DNA of 64,000 nucleotides, taken from contig CANRWW010000002.1 of NCBI GenBank assembly GCA_947643665.1, forward strand, positions 51,308 to 115,307. Reading direction: 5' to 3'. Numbering within the stretch: position 1 is the stretch's first letter; each line of letters begins with the position of its first letter. This document shows positions 1 through 9,168 of the stretch, in pieces. The notes below the pieces were generated by a model. That model searched no databases. It worked only from the letters and a program-made list of their open reading frames with translations, and was not told the DNA's origin. This DNA comes from an uncultured Porphyromonadaceae bacterium. Lineage in GTDB: Bacteria; Bacteroidota; Bacteroidia; Bacteroidales; Muribaculaceae. A program made the position numbers and the translations under genes.

Positions 1-42
1 GAGGCATTTTGCTAAAATTTTATTAAATTTGTTTGCAAAATG

Positions 43-74
43 TTTGCAGATAAACAAACCCTTTTATATCTTTG
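43..74 (+). promoter_or_regulatory. Consensus Bacteroidetes promoter
   Basis: A TTTG at 43-46 lies exactly 20 bases before TATCTTTG at 67-74, a full match to the TTTG/TAnnTTTG promoter used by the primary sigma factor of Bacteroidetes. Transcription would begin near base 81. No convincing reading frame follows for 440 bases, so it drives either a non-coding RNA or a long leader of the ptb operon. Confidence 0.7.
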
Positions 75-80
75 CAGCAT

Positions 81-350
81 ACAAAGTGAATAACTTATGT
101 GCCCCCGCCGGTAATCCGGTATTAAAAGCAAATATATTGGTTGGACTGACAGATTTTTTTTACATAATTGAACGATTGGACATATTTTTCATTATTGGGG
201 GCAGGACGGATTTTGTCCGGAATATAATTCTCTTCATCTGATTTAATATTCCCAGTGGAAGGAGCCAGCGGTTGGTTCCTTCCACTATGTTGCGGCAATT
301 CATTGATTGCACAGATATGGTGCGTTTGTGCAATCAATGCCAGTGATGGC
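81..350 (+). ncRNA. Candidate structured small RNA or long leader
   Basis: This stretch starts about 7 bases after a consensus promoter and has no plausible protein. It contains TGCCCCC (100-106), which can pair with GGGGGCA (197-203) and so close a large domain. Next comes a 14-bp stem (254-267 with 273-286, one G-U pair), then a perfect 13-bp inverted repeat (CATTGATTGCACA, 301-313, with 327-339), then GCCA-GTGA-TGGC at 339-350. No clear U-run follows, so the 3' end is uncertain. It could be a 6S-like or other regulatory RNA, or the leader of ptb. Pairings were found by eye and no folding was computed. Confidence 0.35.
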
Positions 351-478
351 GCTAAATTAATTTTGCTATAAAAGGACGATTGTAAAATAATATAAGCGTT
401 AATCATTGTGAATGTGTGTAAATGTCAAAATGGATGTAAATTAAATTTAATTTTTTAGTAGTTTTTTTGGTCGTAAAA

Positions 479-510
479 TTGTGCATTTTCAAAAATAATT
501 CTGATATTTG
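479..510 (+). promoter_or_regulatory. Probable ptb promoter
   Basis: TTG at 479-481 and GATATTTG at 503-510 are 21 bases apart and match the Bacteroidetes promoter except for the first base of the -7 box. Transcription would begin near 517, just ahead of the ATG at 526. This argues against a TTG start at 508, which would sit inside the promoter. Confidence 0.45.
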
Positions 511-525
511 CAAAAAACATATTAT

Positions 526-1446
526 ATGGCCATGGAAGCGATCAGAACCTTTTCCCAGATATACGATCTTTTGGGAAGTCTTGATAACCGTAAACGTATA
601 GCGGTAGTGTGTCCTGATGATGCATGCACCCGTTCTGCCGTAGCAGATGCTTTGGCAAAAGGTCTTGCGGATTTTCTGTTGGTAAGTACACCGGAGGCTC
701 TTTCCACTTTGCCGGATGAAATATTGTGCCATGGCAGCGAAAGGGTTATGAAACGTGAGGCATTGTCGCCTGATTCTGCTGCTGCGTTGGCTGTAGAGGC
801 TGTGCGTTCTGGAGAAGCCGACATATTGATGAAAGGTCTCATCAATACGGATAATTTCCTTCGTGCCATATTGAATAAGGAGCATGGCTTGCTGCCGAAA
901 GGCAATGTGCTTACGCATTTGTCTGTCGCCCAGTTGCCTGGTTACCATAAACTGCTTTTCTTCGGGGATGTTGCTGTAATACCTTATCCGACTTTGGAGC
1001 AACGTGTGGCAATGCTTAAATATAATATCGCCACTTGTAGAAAGTTCGGAATATCATGCCCTAAAGTAGCATTGATACATTTTACCGAAAAGGTAAATGA
1101 AAAATTTCCTAATTCGGTGGATTATGTGGCTCTTGAAGAAATGGCTTCTCGCGGGGAGTTCGGTTCTGTTGAGATGGGAGGACCGATGGATGTAAAGACG
1201 GCTTGCGACAGGCATAGTGCTGAAGTGAAAGGTATTGAATCTCCAGTATGTGGTAATGCCGATCTGCTCATGTTCCCTAATATTGAGTCCGGCAACACGT
1301 TTTATAAGACGGTAACCCTTTTTGGTGGTGCTGATATTGCCGGTATGTTGCAGGGTGCCCTCTGCCCGGTGATCCTTACCAGCCGGAGCGATACCACGCT
1401 TTCCAAACTTTCAAGTATGGCTTTTGCATGCCTTAGCGTGCTTTAA
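526..1446 (+). CDS. ptb: Phosphate butyryltransferase (phosphotransbutyrylase)
   Basis: Converts butyryl-CoA (or a similar short or branched acyl-CoA) and phosphate into the acyl phosphate and CoA, in the cytoplasm. The 306-residue product has the length and order of the phosphate acetyl/butyryltransferase family, including the conserved stretch MKGLINTDNFLRAIL near residue 100 and the SGNTFYKTVTLFGGADIAG region near the C-terminus. Butyrate kinase follows after 74 bases, which settles the butyryl-type over the acetyl-type assignment. I place the start at ATG 526 because the upstream TTG (508) falls in a promoter-like sequence; ATG 532 is also possible. The natural substrate in Bacteroidales may be isobutyryl-, isovaleryl- or phenylacetyl-CoA rather than butyryl-CoA. 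Confidence 0.88.
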   Translation: MAMEAIRTFSQIYDLLGSLDNRKRIAVVCPDDACTRSAVADALAKGLADFLLVSTPEALSTLPDEILCHGSERVMKREALSPDSAAALAVEAVRSGEADILMKGLINTDNFLRAILNKEHGLLPKGNVLTHLSVAQLPGYHKLLFFGDVAVIPYPTLEQRVAMLKYNIATCRKFGISCPKVALIHFTEKVNEKFPNSVDYVALEEMASRGEFGSVEMGGPMDVKTACDRHSAEVKGIESPVCGNADLLMFPNIESGNTFYKTVTLFGGADIAGMLQGALCPVILTSRSDTTLSKLSSMAFACLSVL

Positions 1447-1520
1447 GGCATTGATGCAATAGTTTTGCAGGATTATTTCCACAACTCTTTTTCCATAACA
1501 AACCGATAAAAGCGTAAAAC

Positions 1521-2642
1521 ATGAAGATACTTGCAATAAATCCCGGTTCCACTTCAACTAAGATGGCTGTGTTCGAGGATACTACACCTGTGCTTACATT
1601 AAGTCTCCGGCATAGTGTGGAGGATCTTGAGCCGTTTCCAAAGGTGATTGATCAATTTGATTTTCGCAAGAACCTTGTGCTTAAGGCATTGGCAGACAAT
1701 GGGATCCCTTTTGAATTTGATGCGGTGGTAGGCCGTGGCGGTCTGTTGCGTCCCATACCAGGTGGAGTTTATGAAGTGAATGATGCGATGGTGGCAGACA
1801 TACGCAAGGTGCGTCGCAGCCATGCCTGCAATCTGGGGTGTCTCATAGCACGTGACCTCGCTGACGAGCTTGGATGCAAGGCATTCATTGCCGATCCGGG
1901 GGTTGTTGACGAGCTTGATGAAATAGCCCGTGTGACAGGTTCACCGCTTATGCCGCGTACCACTACATGGCATGCATTGAACCAGCGCGCGATCGGTCGC
2001 CGTTTTGCTGCCGAACAGAGCGAACTTCGCGGTGAGCATCTTAAATATGAAGATTTTAATCTTATTATATGCCATCTTGGTGGAGGAATATCCATCGGGG
2101 CGCATAAAGGAGGAAAAGCCATAGATGTGAACAATGCTTTTGACGGGGAGGGTCCTTTCTCTCCGGAGCGGGCAGGCTCACTTCCGTCAGGGTCGCTTAT
2201 AGACCTTTGTTTTTCGGGAAGGTACAGCAAGGATGAACTGAAGAAACGCATAAGCGGGAAAGCCGGTCTTGCGGCTCATTTAGGCACTACGCATATTCCT
2301 GAGATTCTGGAGCGCATAGATAATGGCGATGACTATGCCCGTCTTGTGCTGGATGCCATGATCTACCAGATTGCAAAGAATATAGCTTCTTTAGGTCCGG
2401 TATTCTATGGCAAGGTGGATGCTATATTGGTTACCGGAGGCATTGCATACTCCGATTATGTGATTTCGCGTCTTAAAGAGCGCATATCGTATATGGCACC
2501 GGTATATGTGTATCCCGGTGAAGATGAGTTGGAGGCTCTCGCGCTTAATGCATTGGGCGCCCTTACCGGTGAATTGCCTGTGCAGGTATATACGCAAAAA
2601 AAAGCTAAACCCCTCCCTTGTGTTGAGCCACAACTCAATTGA
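1521..2642 (+). CDS. buk: Butyrate kinase
   Basis: Transfers phosphate from the acyl phosphate made by Ptb to ADP, yielding ATP and the free acid. The 373-residue protein is an acetate/propionate-kinase-type ASKHA fold: it opens with MKILAINPGSTSTK (phosphate-binding loop), carries CHLGGGISIGAH in the second half of domain I, and has PERAGSLPSGSL and the adenosine loop VTGGIAYSD further on. It forms an operon with ptb upstream and probably the FNT channel downstream. The last 20 or so residues are a polar extension beyond the usual family end. Together with Ptb it gives substrate-level ATP from acyl-CoA; branched-chain acids are a likely substrate in this group. Confidence 0.9.
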   Translation: MKILAINPGSTSTKMAVFEDTTPVLTLSLRHSVEDLEPFPKVIDQFDFRKNLVLKALADNGIPFEFDAVVGRGGLLRPIPGGVYEVNDAMVADIRKVRRSHACNLGCLIARDLADELGCKAFIADPGVVDELDEIARVTGSPLMPRTTTWHALNQRAIGRRFAAEQSELRGEHLKYEDFNLIICHLGGGISIGAHKGGKAIDVNNAFDGEGPFSPERAGSLPSGSLIDLCFSGRYSKDELKKRISGKAGLAAHLGTTHIPEILERIDNGDDYARLVLDAMIYQIAKNIASLGPVFYGKVDAILVTGGIAYSDYVISRLKERISYMAPVYVYPGEDELEALALNALGALTGELPVQVYTQKKAKPLPCVEPQLN

Positions 2643-2711
2643 GATCCTATGACCATGCGGAGGGGAAATGGATTTGGCTGTTCCGAATATATGAATATTT
2701 GTTTGTGAAAT

Positions 2712-3500
2712 ATGGCTCTCATACCACATCCACAACTTATCACACTTGTAGAAAAAATAGGTTGCGACAAGACGTCGCTGGCAATCGGGCGTCTTGCCGT
2801 ATTGTCTTTAATGGCAGGGGCATTTATCGCGTTGGGAGGTATATTGTCTGTTTTTGTAGGTTTCGGCATTCCCGGCATATCAGCGGCGAATCCTGGTATC
2901 CAGAAATTACTGAGCGGTCTGATGTTCCCCACGGGATTATTCCTGATAGTTCTTTTCGGTGGTGAACTTTTTACTGGTAACAATGCTGTCCTGATGCCGG
3001 GATGCCTCAAACGGCGTTTCGGGTTGTTTACTGTAATCAGGCATTGGACTACCGTATGGATATTCAACTTCGTTGGAGCATTGTTGTTTACCTACCTGTT
3101 TGTGTACATGAGCCGCCTTACGGCTAGTGAGCCATACCATACGGCTGTGATAAATATCGCTCAATCCAAGGCATCTCTTCCGTGGGGAGTGTCCTTTGTC
3201 AAGGGCATTGCAGCCAACTGGTGTGTATGTCTTGCGGTGTGGCTTTGTCTGATGGTAGACAATCTTCCGGCGAAAATGCTTGCTTGCTGGATCCCTGTAG
3301 GGGCATTTGTGGTGTTGGGTTATGAGCACTGTATAGCCAACATGTTTTTTATTCCGGCAGGCATGTTCGAAGGCGCCGATGTAGGTATGGCAGGATTATT
3401 CAATAATCTCGTGCCGGTAACGCTTGGAAATATAGCCGGTGGTGCGTTGCTTGTAGGTGCCCTGTTCCATAGTTTGCATGGAAGCGGCAGAAAACAGTGA
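2712..3500 (+). CDS. Formate/nitrite transporter family channel
   Basis: Pentameric inner-membrane channel of the FNT family (FocA, NirC, HSC relatives), passing small monovalent anions such as formate, nitrite, acetate or lactate. The 262 residues give six membrane segments. Family landmarks are visible: GGELFTGNN at 83-91, KGIAANWCVCLAVW at 164-177, and the pore histidine H206 in YEHCIANMFFIPAGM. It begins 69 bases after buk, on the same strand, and ends before a strong terminator, so it is probably the last gene of a ptb-buk-fnt operon. That context suggests it exports the acid made by butyrate kinase, or formate; the sequence alone does not fix the substrate. Confidence 0.85.
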   Translation: MALIPHPQLITLVEKIGCDKTSLAIGRLAVLSLMAGAFIALGGILSVFVGFGIPGISAANPGIQKLLSGLMFPTGLFLIVLFGGELFTGNNAVLMPGCLKRRFGLFTVIRHWTTVWIFNFVGALLFTYLFVYMSRLTASEPYHTAVINIAQSKASLPWGVSFVKGIAANWCVCLAVWLCLMVDNLPAKMLACWIPVGAFVVLGYEHCIANMFFIPAGMFEGADVGMAGLFNNLVPVTLGNIAGGALLVGALFHSLHGSGRKQ

Positions 3501-3565
3501 TAAATGTCTGATACAGTATCGGCATTATAAGAAGCCGGACTTCAAAGACGCCTCTAAATATATGA

Positions 3566-3605
3566 AAAAGGCGATGTGTCGTTCATTTTAGACACATCGC
3601 CTTTT
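3566..3605. terminator. Bidirectional intrinsic terminator
   Basis: A perfect 15-bp stem (AAAAGGCGATGTGTC, 3566-3580, with 3591-3605) has a 10-base loop and A/T runs on both outer sides. It lies between the convergent fnt (plus) and queE (minus) genes and can end transcription from both. Confidence 0.85.
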
Positions 3606-3625
3606 CTTAATGGTAATAAGACAGA

Positions 3626-4237
3626 CTATCTCACGTTCAGTATCTTATGTGTCTGCAATGACAGGACCCAAGTCGGGTTCTGCAATATGTATGCTATGGT
3701 GGCCGTGGTTATGGCTTTGTTGCGGTGTGCGTCTCCTGTATCGCAAGGCTGCAATGACCGCAATGCACCATGTTTTTCCGCAAGGTTTTCAAAACCGGTT
3801 AACCTTGTGGCTTCAGCATCGGGCAATGGCAGCGATTCTGCCTTGAAAACCACTTTCAGTTCATCTATGCGCCTAAGTCTTACCGGCGCGCTTTTCGGAG
3901 AACAAGTGATATGGTCAATAAGCCTGAGCATGCTGTCAGGAAGATCAATGGATCCGTTGGTCTCAATCTGTATTTTTTTGCCTGCTTTTCTGAGTTTTTC
4001 CAACAGTGATGAGGTGAGTTGCAATGTTGGCTCTCCTCCGGTGATGACAATGTATTCGGCTGGATAATTGAGTGTTTCGGCTACAATTTCATCTTCGGTC
4101 ATTTCATCGGATGTCTCATGGTGCGTGTCACAGAAATCGCATTTAAGGTTGCATCCGGAAAGACGCACGAAAACAGAGGGCGAACCTGTGCGGTGTCCCT
4201 CTCCTTGAAGTGAATAGAATATCTCGTTGACTTTCAT
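3626..4237 (-). CDS. queE: 7-carboxy-7-deazaguanine synthase
   Basis: Radical-SAM enzyme that contracts 6-carboxytetrahydropterin to 7-carboxy-7-deazaguanine, the third step toward queuosine. The 203-residue protein has the 4Fe-4S motif CNLKCDFC (C29, C33, C36), the N-terminal signature EIFYSLQGEGHRTG, and the SAM-binding GGEPTLQ near residue 68. It follows queD by 23 bases on the same strand, so the two are cotranscribed. QueC, QueF and Tgt are not in this window. The length is typical of the short Bacteroidetes form. Confidence 0.93.
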   Translation of the reverse strand: MKVNEIFYSLQGEGHRTGSPSVFVRLSGCNLKCDFCDTHHETSDEMTEDEIVAETLNYPAEYIVITGGEPTLQLTSSLLEKLRKAGKKIQIETNGSIDLPDSMLRLIDHITCSPKSAPVRLRRIDELKVVFKAESLPLPDAEATRLTGFENLAEKHGALRSLQPCDTGDAHRNKAITTATIAYILQNPTWVLSLQTHKILNVR

Positions 4238-4260
4238 ATATGGCAGATAAACAGGCTTTG

Positions 4261-4632
4261 TCAGATTGCGGAACCGGCCGCGATATCTGAGGGGGTAGCG
4301 TCATCAGACACGTATAGCACGGAATTGCCTTCTGATTCCTGTACTGATACCATGAAACATCCTTGTATTTCTCCGCATATCCAGCGTGCGATGTTTTCTG
4401 CTGTAGGATTGAACGGAAACAGCTCATTGAAGTTCCCGTGATCCAGTTGCCCGTGCACGCGCTCTTTTATATGGGTGAAATCAGCAACCATCCCGTCGGG
4501 GTTCAATTCGGTGCCGCGGCAGTAAACAGTCACCACCCAATTGTGTCCATGCAGCCGGCTGCATTTGCTTTCATATGAGAGCCGCAGGCTATGGCAACCG
4601 GCAATCTCCATCCTTTTTTTGATATAGTACAT
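4261..4632 (-). CDS. queD: 6-carboxy-5,6,7,8-tetrahydropterin synthase
   Basis: Converts dihydroneopterin triphosphate to 6-carboxytetrahydropterin, supplying QueE. The 123-residue protein belongs to the 6-pyruvoyl-tetrahydropterin synthase family: zinc ligands H14, H28 and H30 and the catalytic C24 are all in place, in the pattern CSRLHGHNW. The start at 4632 puts these residues at the distance from the N-terminus seen in E. coli QueD; a start at residue 8 would also be possible. First gene of the queD-queE pair. A TATTTTTG -7-like box sits at 4669-4676 on the minus strand without a clear upstream box. I saw no preQ1 riboswitch. Confidence 0.92.
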   Translation of the reverse strand: MYYIKKRMEIAGCHSLRLSYESKCSRLHGHNWVVTVYCRGTELNPDGMVADFTHIKERVHGQLDHGNFNELFPFNPTAENIARWICGEIQGCFMVSVQESEGNSVLYVSDDATPSDIAAGSAI

Positions 4633-4764
4633 CTTTCAGTGTTGTTTCTAAACGCATTTTTCAGATTGCAAAAATACGGAAAAATACTGAGATACTTCAT
4701 ATCCGGGAACAGTTTGTATGTAGGCTGCTGCAATTCGGCTTTCGGGCGTTGGAGCGTGTGGCGG

Positions 4765-7700
4765 TTATTTTTCAGGACTTGCGGGTTTGTCTGCCGTTTT
4801 GGGTTCCGGCAACCTGCCGGAACCTGAAAAGATGCGGCTGAGATAGCGTTCCTGCAATTTCTGGAAAAGCTCCCAGAAATTAGGTACGAACAGGCAGCCT
4901 ATTATGGCATTTACCGCCATGCCGAATACAACCGCCGTGCCGAGGCTTACGCGGCTTTCTGCTCCGGCACCTGTTGCGAACAGCATAGGCATCACGCCGA
5001 ATACAAATGCCATGGCAGTCATCATTATCGGTCGGAAGCGTACAATGCCGCCTTGCCTGGCCGCCTCACGGATGGGCATGCCGCTTTTGCGGAAATCAAT
5101 GGCATATTCCACGATGAGGATGGCATTTTTTGCTGCGAGGCCTAGAAGCAGTATTATGCCTATCTGGGTATATATGCTTATGCTCTGGTTGAGGAAAAAG
5201 CATCCTATGATTGTACCGAGTATGGCTGTGGGCATCGCAATGACGACGGCAAGCGGATCTGTCCAGCTTTCATATTGGGCGGCAAGCACCAGTACCGTCA
5301 TTATTATGGCAAATATTAGCACTATAGTTATGGTAGTGCCCGATTGTGTCTCCTGATATGCTTCTCCTGTCCATGCATAGCCATAATTGTTGCCAGCGGC
5401 TTCGCTTACGATATCTTCCATTGCGGCTATCGCTTCAGACGAACTTACCCCTTTGGCGGGTGTGGCGGTTAGCGATGCGGTCTGGTACATGTTGTAGCGG
5501 TTGATGGATGATGAACCCATGGCAGGTTCAATACGGGCGAACGATGCGAAAGGCACCATGTCGCCATTGTTATTCCGCACTGAGAGATGGAGTATGTCAT
5601 CAGAATGGCTGCGTGCCCATCCTTCTGCGGCGATATTGACCTGGTATACTTCATTGAACTCAACGAAGTCATTGACATATGATCCACCTACATAAGAAGA
5701 CAATGCTGAATAGACGGCATCAAGGCTAATGCCCATCAATTCTATTTTGTCCCTGTCCATGATTACGCGGTATTGCGGTACATTTCCCTCGTAAAGCGAT
5801 TGTACGGAGGCTATTGCCGGATTTTTGTCTGCCGCCTCGCGAATGGCGCCAATGGCAGCCATCATGTCTGTGGAGCTTTGTGAATTTATATCAAGCAACT
5901 GCATCTGCAGACCGGAGGTCATGCCCAATCCCGGTATGGCAGGCGGGTTTATCGCAAAAACGATGCCTTCCTGCAATGCCGCACATTTCTCATTGATGCG
6001 TTCCATCACAGCTTCAACGCTGTGCGACTTGCCTTTACGTTCATTCCAGGGCTTGAGTACGACGAACATGGAACCAAGATTGCTTCCAGCTCCACCTTCC
6101 ATGAATGAGAAACCGGTGATTTCCAATACGTCCTGGACTTCCGGCATGGAGCTGATCATGTCGCTTACCTGTGCCACCACTTTGTCTGTGCGTTCGAGCG
6201 ATGCCCCTGTCGGGAGCTGGACGGACGTCATGAAATAACCCATGTCTTCTTCGGGCACATAAGTCGTAGGCCAGCGGAGGAATCCCCAGAGCGCTGCGGC
6301 GCATAACAACAGGTAGCATCCTATTGCGACAACCGGATGCTTCAGGCATCTGCCTATGCCCTTAGTGTAAAGTGCCAATGTGGCGCCCCACCCTTTGTTG
6401 AACCATTTGTAAAGGAAAAATCCTGAAGGTTTGCTTTTACGGAGGAACAACGCGCACATTGCAGGCGTGAACGTCAGGGCGTTGAAGCCAGAGAAAGCAG
6501 TGGAGACTGCGATTGTGAGTGCGAACTGTTTATAAAGTTCGCCTGTAATGCCTGAAATAAAAGCTGTAGGTATGAATACCGACAACAATACCAAGACTTC
6601 ACCTACCACCGGCCCCTGCAGTTCAGTCATGGCTTTTTCGGCAGCCTGGCGTGGCGTCATCTTTCCTTCGTTTACAATACGGGCGCAGTCTTCCACAACC
6701 ACAATGGCATCATCCACCACAATCGCTATGGCGAGCACGAGGCCGAAAAGTGTAAGTGTGTTAAGGGTGAAGCCGAGCAGTTTCATTACCGCGAATGTGG
6801 CTATCAACGATACCGGAATGGTAATCATCGGTATGATCACAGCCCTCCAGCTCTGCAGGAAGAAAAGGATCACGACCATCACGATAAGGGTGGTTTCAAC
6901 GAATGTGACCAGCACTTCATCAATAGATGCAGAAACAAAGTCTGTGGTGTTCATCAACACACGGTAATGCACGCCAGGCGGGAGGTATGGCTCAAGGTTT
7001 TCCAGTTCTTTTTCCACCTCTTCTGCCACACTTAGGGCATTTGCGTCTGAACGTTGATATACGCCTATCAGTCCGGCTTCCTTGCCGGACACTCGTGATA
7101 TCGCGCTGTAGCTTTCGCTTCCGAGTTCCACTTTTGCTATGTCGCGTAAGCGGAGCAATCCGTTGTCACCGTTGGAGCGGATTATTATGTCGCCGAACTG
7201 CTCGGCAGTGACAAGACGTCCTGGAGAGGATAGCGTGAACTGGAATGATGCTGGATTTTTCACAGGCTGGCTTCCCACTGATCCGGCTGATACTTCAATG
7301 TTCTGTGAGCGGATTGCCGACATTACATCAGATGGTGTTACACCGCGTGCCCGCATGAGGTCTGGATTGAGCCATACACGCATGCTGTATTCTCCCGCTC
7401 CGAAAGCGTTCACACCACCCACACCTTCGAGGCGTGACAGCGGATTGACCAGATGGAGCTGGGCGTAATTGGTGAGGAACAGCGAATTGTAACGTTCTGG
7501 ATTGTCACTCTCTAGTGCTACGAACAGAAGGATGTTCGTGCTCTCTGAATTGATGCTCACTCCCTGTTGGGTCACCGAGGCGGGCAGGCGTGAAGATGCC
7601 TGGTTGACAAGATTCTGTACCTTTACTGTGGCATCGTCAAGGTTTACGTTGTTGTTGAATGTTATGGTGAGGCTGTATGAGCCGTCGTTGCCTGAATTCG

Positions 7701-7941
7701 AGCTCATGTACATCATGCCCTCAACGCCGTTAACACTTTCCTCTATGGGCACCCCTACGGTTTCTGCTACAGTTTTGGCGTCAGCACCGGGATATACGGC
7801 AGATACTCGCACGGTGGGTGGGGAAATATTGGGATACTGGGCTATAGGCAATGTCTTTACCGTTACCAATCCCACTATAATCATCAATATTGCCAGCACA
7901 GTGGCGAAAATGGGTCTGTCTATGAAAAATCTTGAAAACAT
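4765..7941 (-). CDS. RND multidrug efflux pump, inner-membrane component (HAE-1 family)
   Basis: Proton-driven inner-membrane transporter of the AcrB/MexB class, 1058 residues, the usual size. It starts with the standard MFSRFFIDRPIFATVLAI first helix. The proton-relay aspartates are present in the fourth helix (AIVVDDAIVVVED) and the partner lysine in LLLGLAAKNAILIVEYA. Two large periplasmic loops follow helices 1 and 7. It is the last gene of an operon with an outer-membrane factor and a membrane fusion protein, 79 bases after the latter. Substrates cannot be told from sequence; bile salts and drugs are common for gut Bacteroidales pumps. No regulator gene adjoins the operon. Confidence 0.95.
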   Translation of the reverse strand: MFSRFFIDRPIFATVLAILMIIVGLVTVKTLPIAQYPNISPPTVRVSAVYPGADAKTVAETVGVPIEESVNGVEGMMYMSSNSGNDGSYSLTITFNNNVNLDDATVKVQNLVNQASSRLPASVTQQGVSINSESTNILLFVALESDNPERYNSLFLTNYAQLHLVNPLSRLEGVGGVNAFGAGEYSMRVWLNPDLMRARGVTPSDVMSAIRSQNIEVSAGSVGSQPVKNPASFQFTLSSPGRLVTAEQFGDIIIRSNGDNGLLRLRDIAKVELGSESYSAISRVSGKEAGLIGVYQRSDANALSVAEEVEKELENLEPYLPPGVHYRVLMNTTDFVSASIDEVLVTFVETTLIVMVVILFFLQSWRAVIIPMITIPVSLIATFAVMKLLGFTLNTLTLFGLVLAIAIVVDDAIVVVEDCARIVNEGKMTPRQAAEKAMTELQGPVVGEVLVLLSVFIPTAFISGITGELYKQFALTIAVSTAFSGFNALTFTPAMCALFLRKSKPSGFFLYKWFNKGWGATLALYTKGIGRCLKHPVVAIGCYLLLCAAALWGFLRWPTTYVPEEDMGYFMTSVQLPTGASLERTDKVVAQVSDMISSMPEVQDVLEITGFSFMEGGAGSNLGSMFVVLKPWNERKGKSHSVEAVMERINEKCAALQEGIVFAINPPAIPGLGMTSGLQMQLLDINSQSSTDMMAAIGAIREAADKNPAIASVQSLYEGNVPQYRVIMDRDKIELMGISLDAVYSALSSYVGGSYVNDFVEFNEVYQVNIAAEGWARSHSDDILHLSVRNNNGDMVPFASFARIEPAMGSSSINRYNMYQTASLTATPAKGVSSSEAIAAMEDIVSEAAGNNYGYAWTGEAYQETQSGTTITIVLIFAIIMTVLVLAAQYESWTDPLAVVIAMPTAILGTIIGCFFLNQSISIYTQIGIILLLGLAAKNAILIVEYAIDFRKSGMPIREAARQGGIVRFRPIMMTAMAFVFGVMPMLFATGAGAESRVSLGTAVVFGMAVNAIIGCLFVPNFWELFQKLQERYLSRIFSGSGRLPEPKTADKPASPEK

Positions 7942-8020
7942 ATCTGGTCAATTGGCAATTAACAGTTGTGGGTTTAGTATCCGGCAATCTTAACCGGTAT
8001 GGATTAAGGTGTTGGCAAAA

Positions 8021-9151
8021 TTATCTGGCGCTAATAGGTTTAACAGTCATGCCGTCGCGCACTTTGAGCAGAGCCTGTGTCACGTATCTGTCTGTGGGGC
8101 TTAGGCCGGATTTTACTATCCGGAGTGTGTCATGGTATATGTCTCCTGTTTCGATCGGGGTGTAGACAACCTTGTTGGAATCATTTACCACATATACATA
8201 TTTGCCAAGCTGGTCGGTGCCTATGGCGGCATCTTTTATAAGCATGGCGTCGGGTTCTATCGCATATGGGAGGTCTACGCTGGCATACATGCCGCTTTTG
8301 AGTTCGCCATTGTGGTTGTCAACGAGCAGACGCAGTGTCACAGTGCCGGTTCCTTTCTGTACATCAGGGGATGCGTAGTCAAGTTTCCCGGTATATCCGC
8401 CTATTATGCTGTCGCCGAACAATACTGGCACGTGTCCGTAGTCGATTTGCTTTTTCTTCATGGCATCGGCGATGTTTATGTATCGGGAATCTTCCACAGA
8501 GAATATGGTAAGTATTGTACGGTCATCATATATGGTCGTCATTTTTACCGGTGCCCCTTCTCCCGCCACATAATCGCCGACTACAACTTCGGGTGAGGAT
8601 ACCCGTCCGGTAAATGGCGCCCGCACGGTGCAGTATCCAAGCATCATGTTGGCTGTTGTGACTGCTGCCTGGGCACTCTTTATCTCAGCTTCGCTTTGCC
8701 GGAGGTTGCTTTCGGCTTGTATCACATCCATTTTTGACACAGCATCGCTTTCCAGGGCTTTTGTCATGGCCTCGAACTGCCGCTGGCAATAATCATGGTT
8801 TGCTTTTGCCGATTCCAGCCTGGATTGTGCCTCAGCCAGCTGGGAACGGTAAGTGGTGCTTTCTATCGTGAAAAGCGGCGTACCTTCTTTGACGAGTGTG
8901 CCGTCTTCGTAATGTTTTGCTGTAATATAGCCGGTGACACGTGCTACAACTGCCGCATCGCGGTCGGCAAGAAGGAAAGCCGGGTATGATTTGCTCAGTA
9001 CGATCGAATCAGTCTGTGGTGTGGCAACATTTACAGACATTTCCGGTGTATCCCCTTTTTTGTCATCTTTTCTTGAATGGCAGGATGTGAATGCGGTCAA
9101 TGCCGTTAGAGACAGTATTGCTGCGGTATGGATATGTGCAGATGCTTTCAT
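8021..9151 (-). CDS. RND efflux membrane fusion lipoprotein
   Basis: Periplasmic adaptor that links the RND pump to the outer-membrane channel. The 376-residue protein has a lipoprotein signal with lipobox LTAFTSC (lipid-bearing C24). Then come half of a biotinyl-lipoyl domain, a long alpha-hairpin (roughly residues 100-165, rich in A, E, Q and S), the second lipoyl half with CTVRAPFTGRVSSPEVVVGDYV, and beta-barrel and membrane-proximal domains. It begins 17 bases after the outer-membrane factor gene and precedes the pump gene, so all three are one transcript. Confidence 0.93.
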   Translation of the reverse strand: MKASAHIHTAAILSLTALTAFTSCHSRKDDKKGDTPEMSVNVATPQTDSIVLSKSYPAFLLADRDAAVVARVTGYITAKHYEDGTLVKEGTPLFTIESTTYRSQLAEAQSRLESAKANHDYCQRQFEAMTKALESDAVSKMDVIQAESNLRQSEAEIKSAQAAVTTANMMLGYCTVRAPFTGRVSSPEVVVGDYVAGEGAPVKMTTIYDDRTILTIFSVEDSRYINIADAMKKKQIDYGHVPVLFGDSIIGGYTGKLDYASPDVQKGTGTVTLRLLVDNHNGELKSGMYASVDLPYAIEPDAMLIKDAAIGTDQLGKYVYVVNDSNKVVYTPIETGDIYHDTLRIVKSGLSPTDRYVTQALLKVRDGMTVKPISAR

Positions 9152-9168
9152 TTTGCGTAATTGATTGA

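Noticed and set aside
29..241. 70-codon frame at the left edge
   Set aside because: It starts ahead of the promoter at 43-74 and looks like translated non-coding sequence.
403..1002. 199-codon minus-strand frame
   Set aside because: It is antisense to ptb, rich in rare residue patterns, and shows no family likeness.
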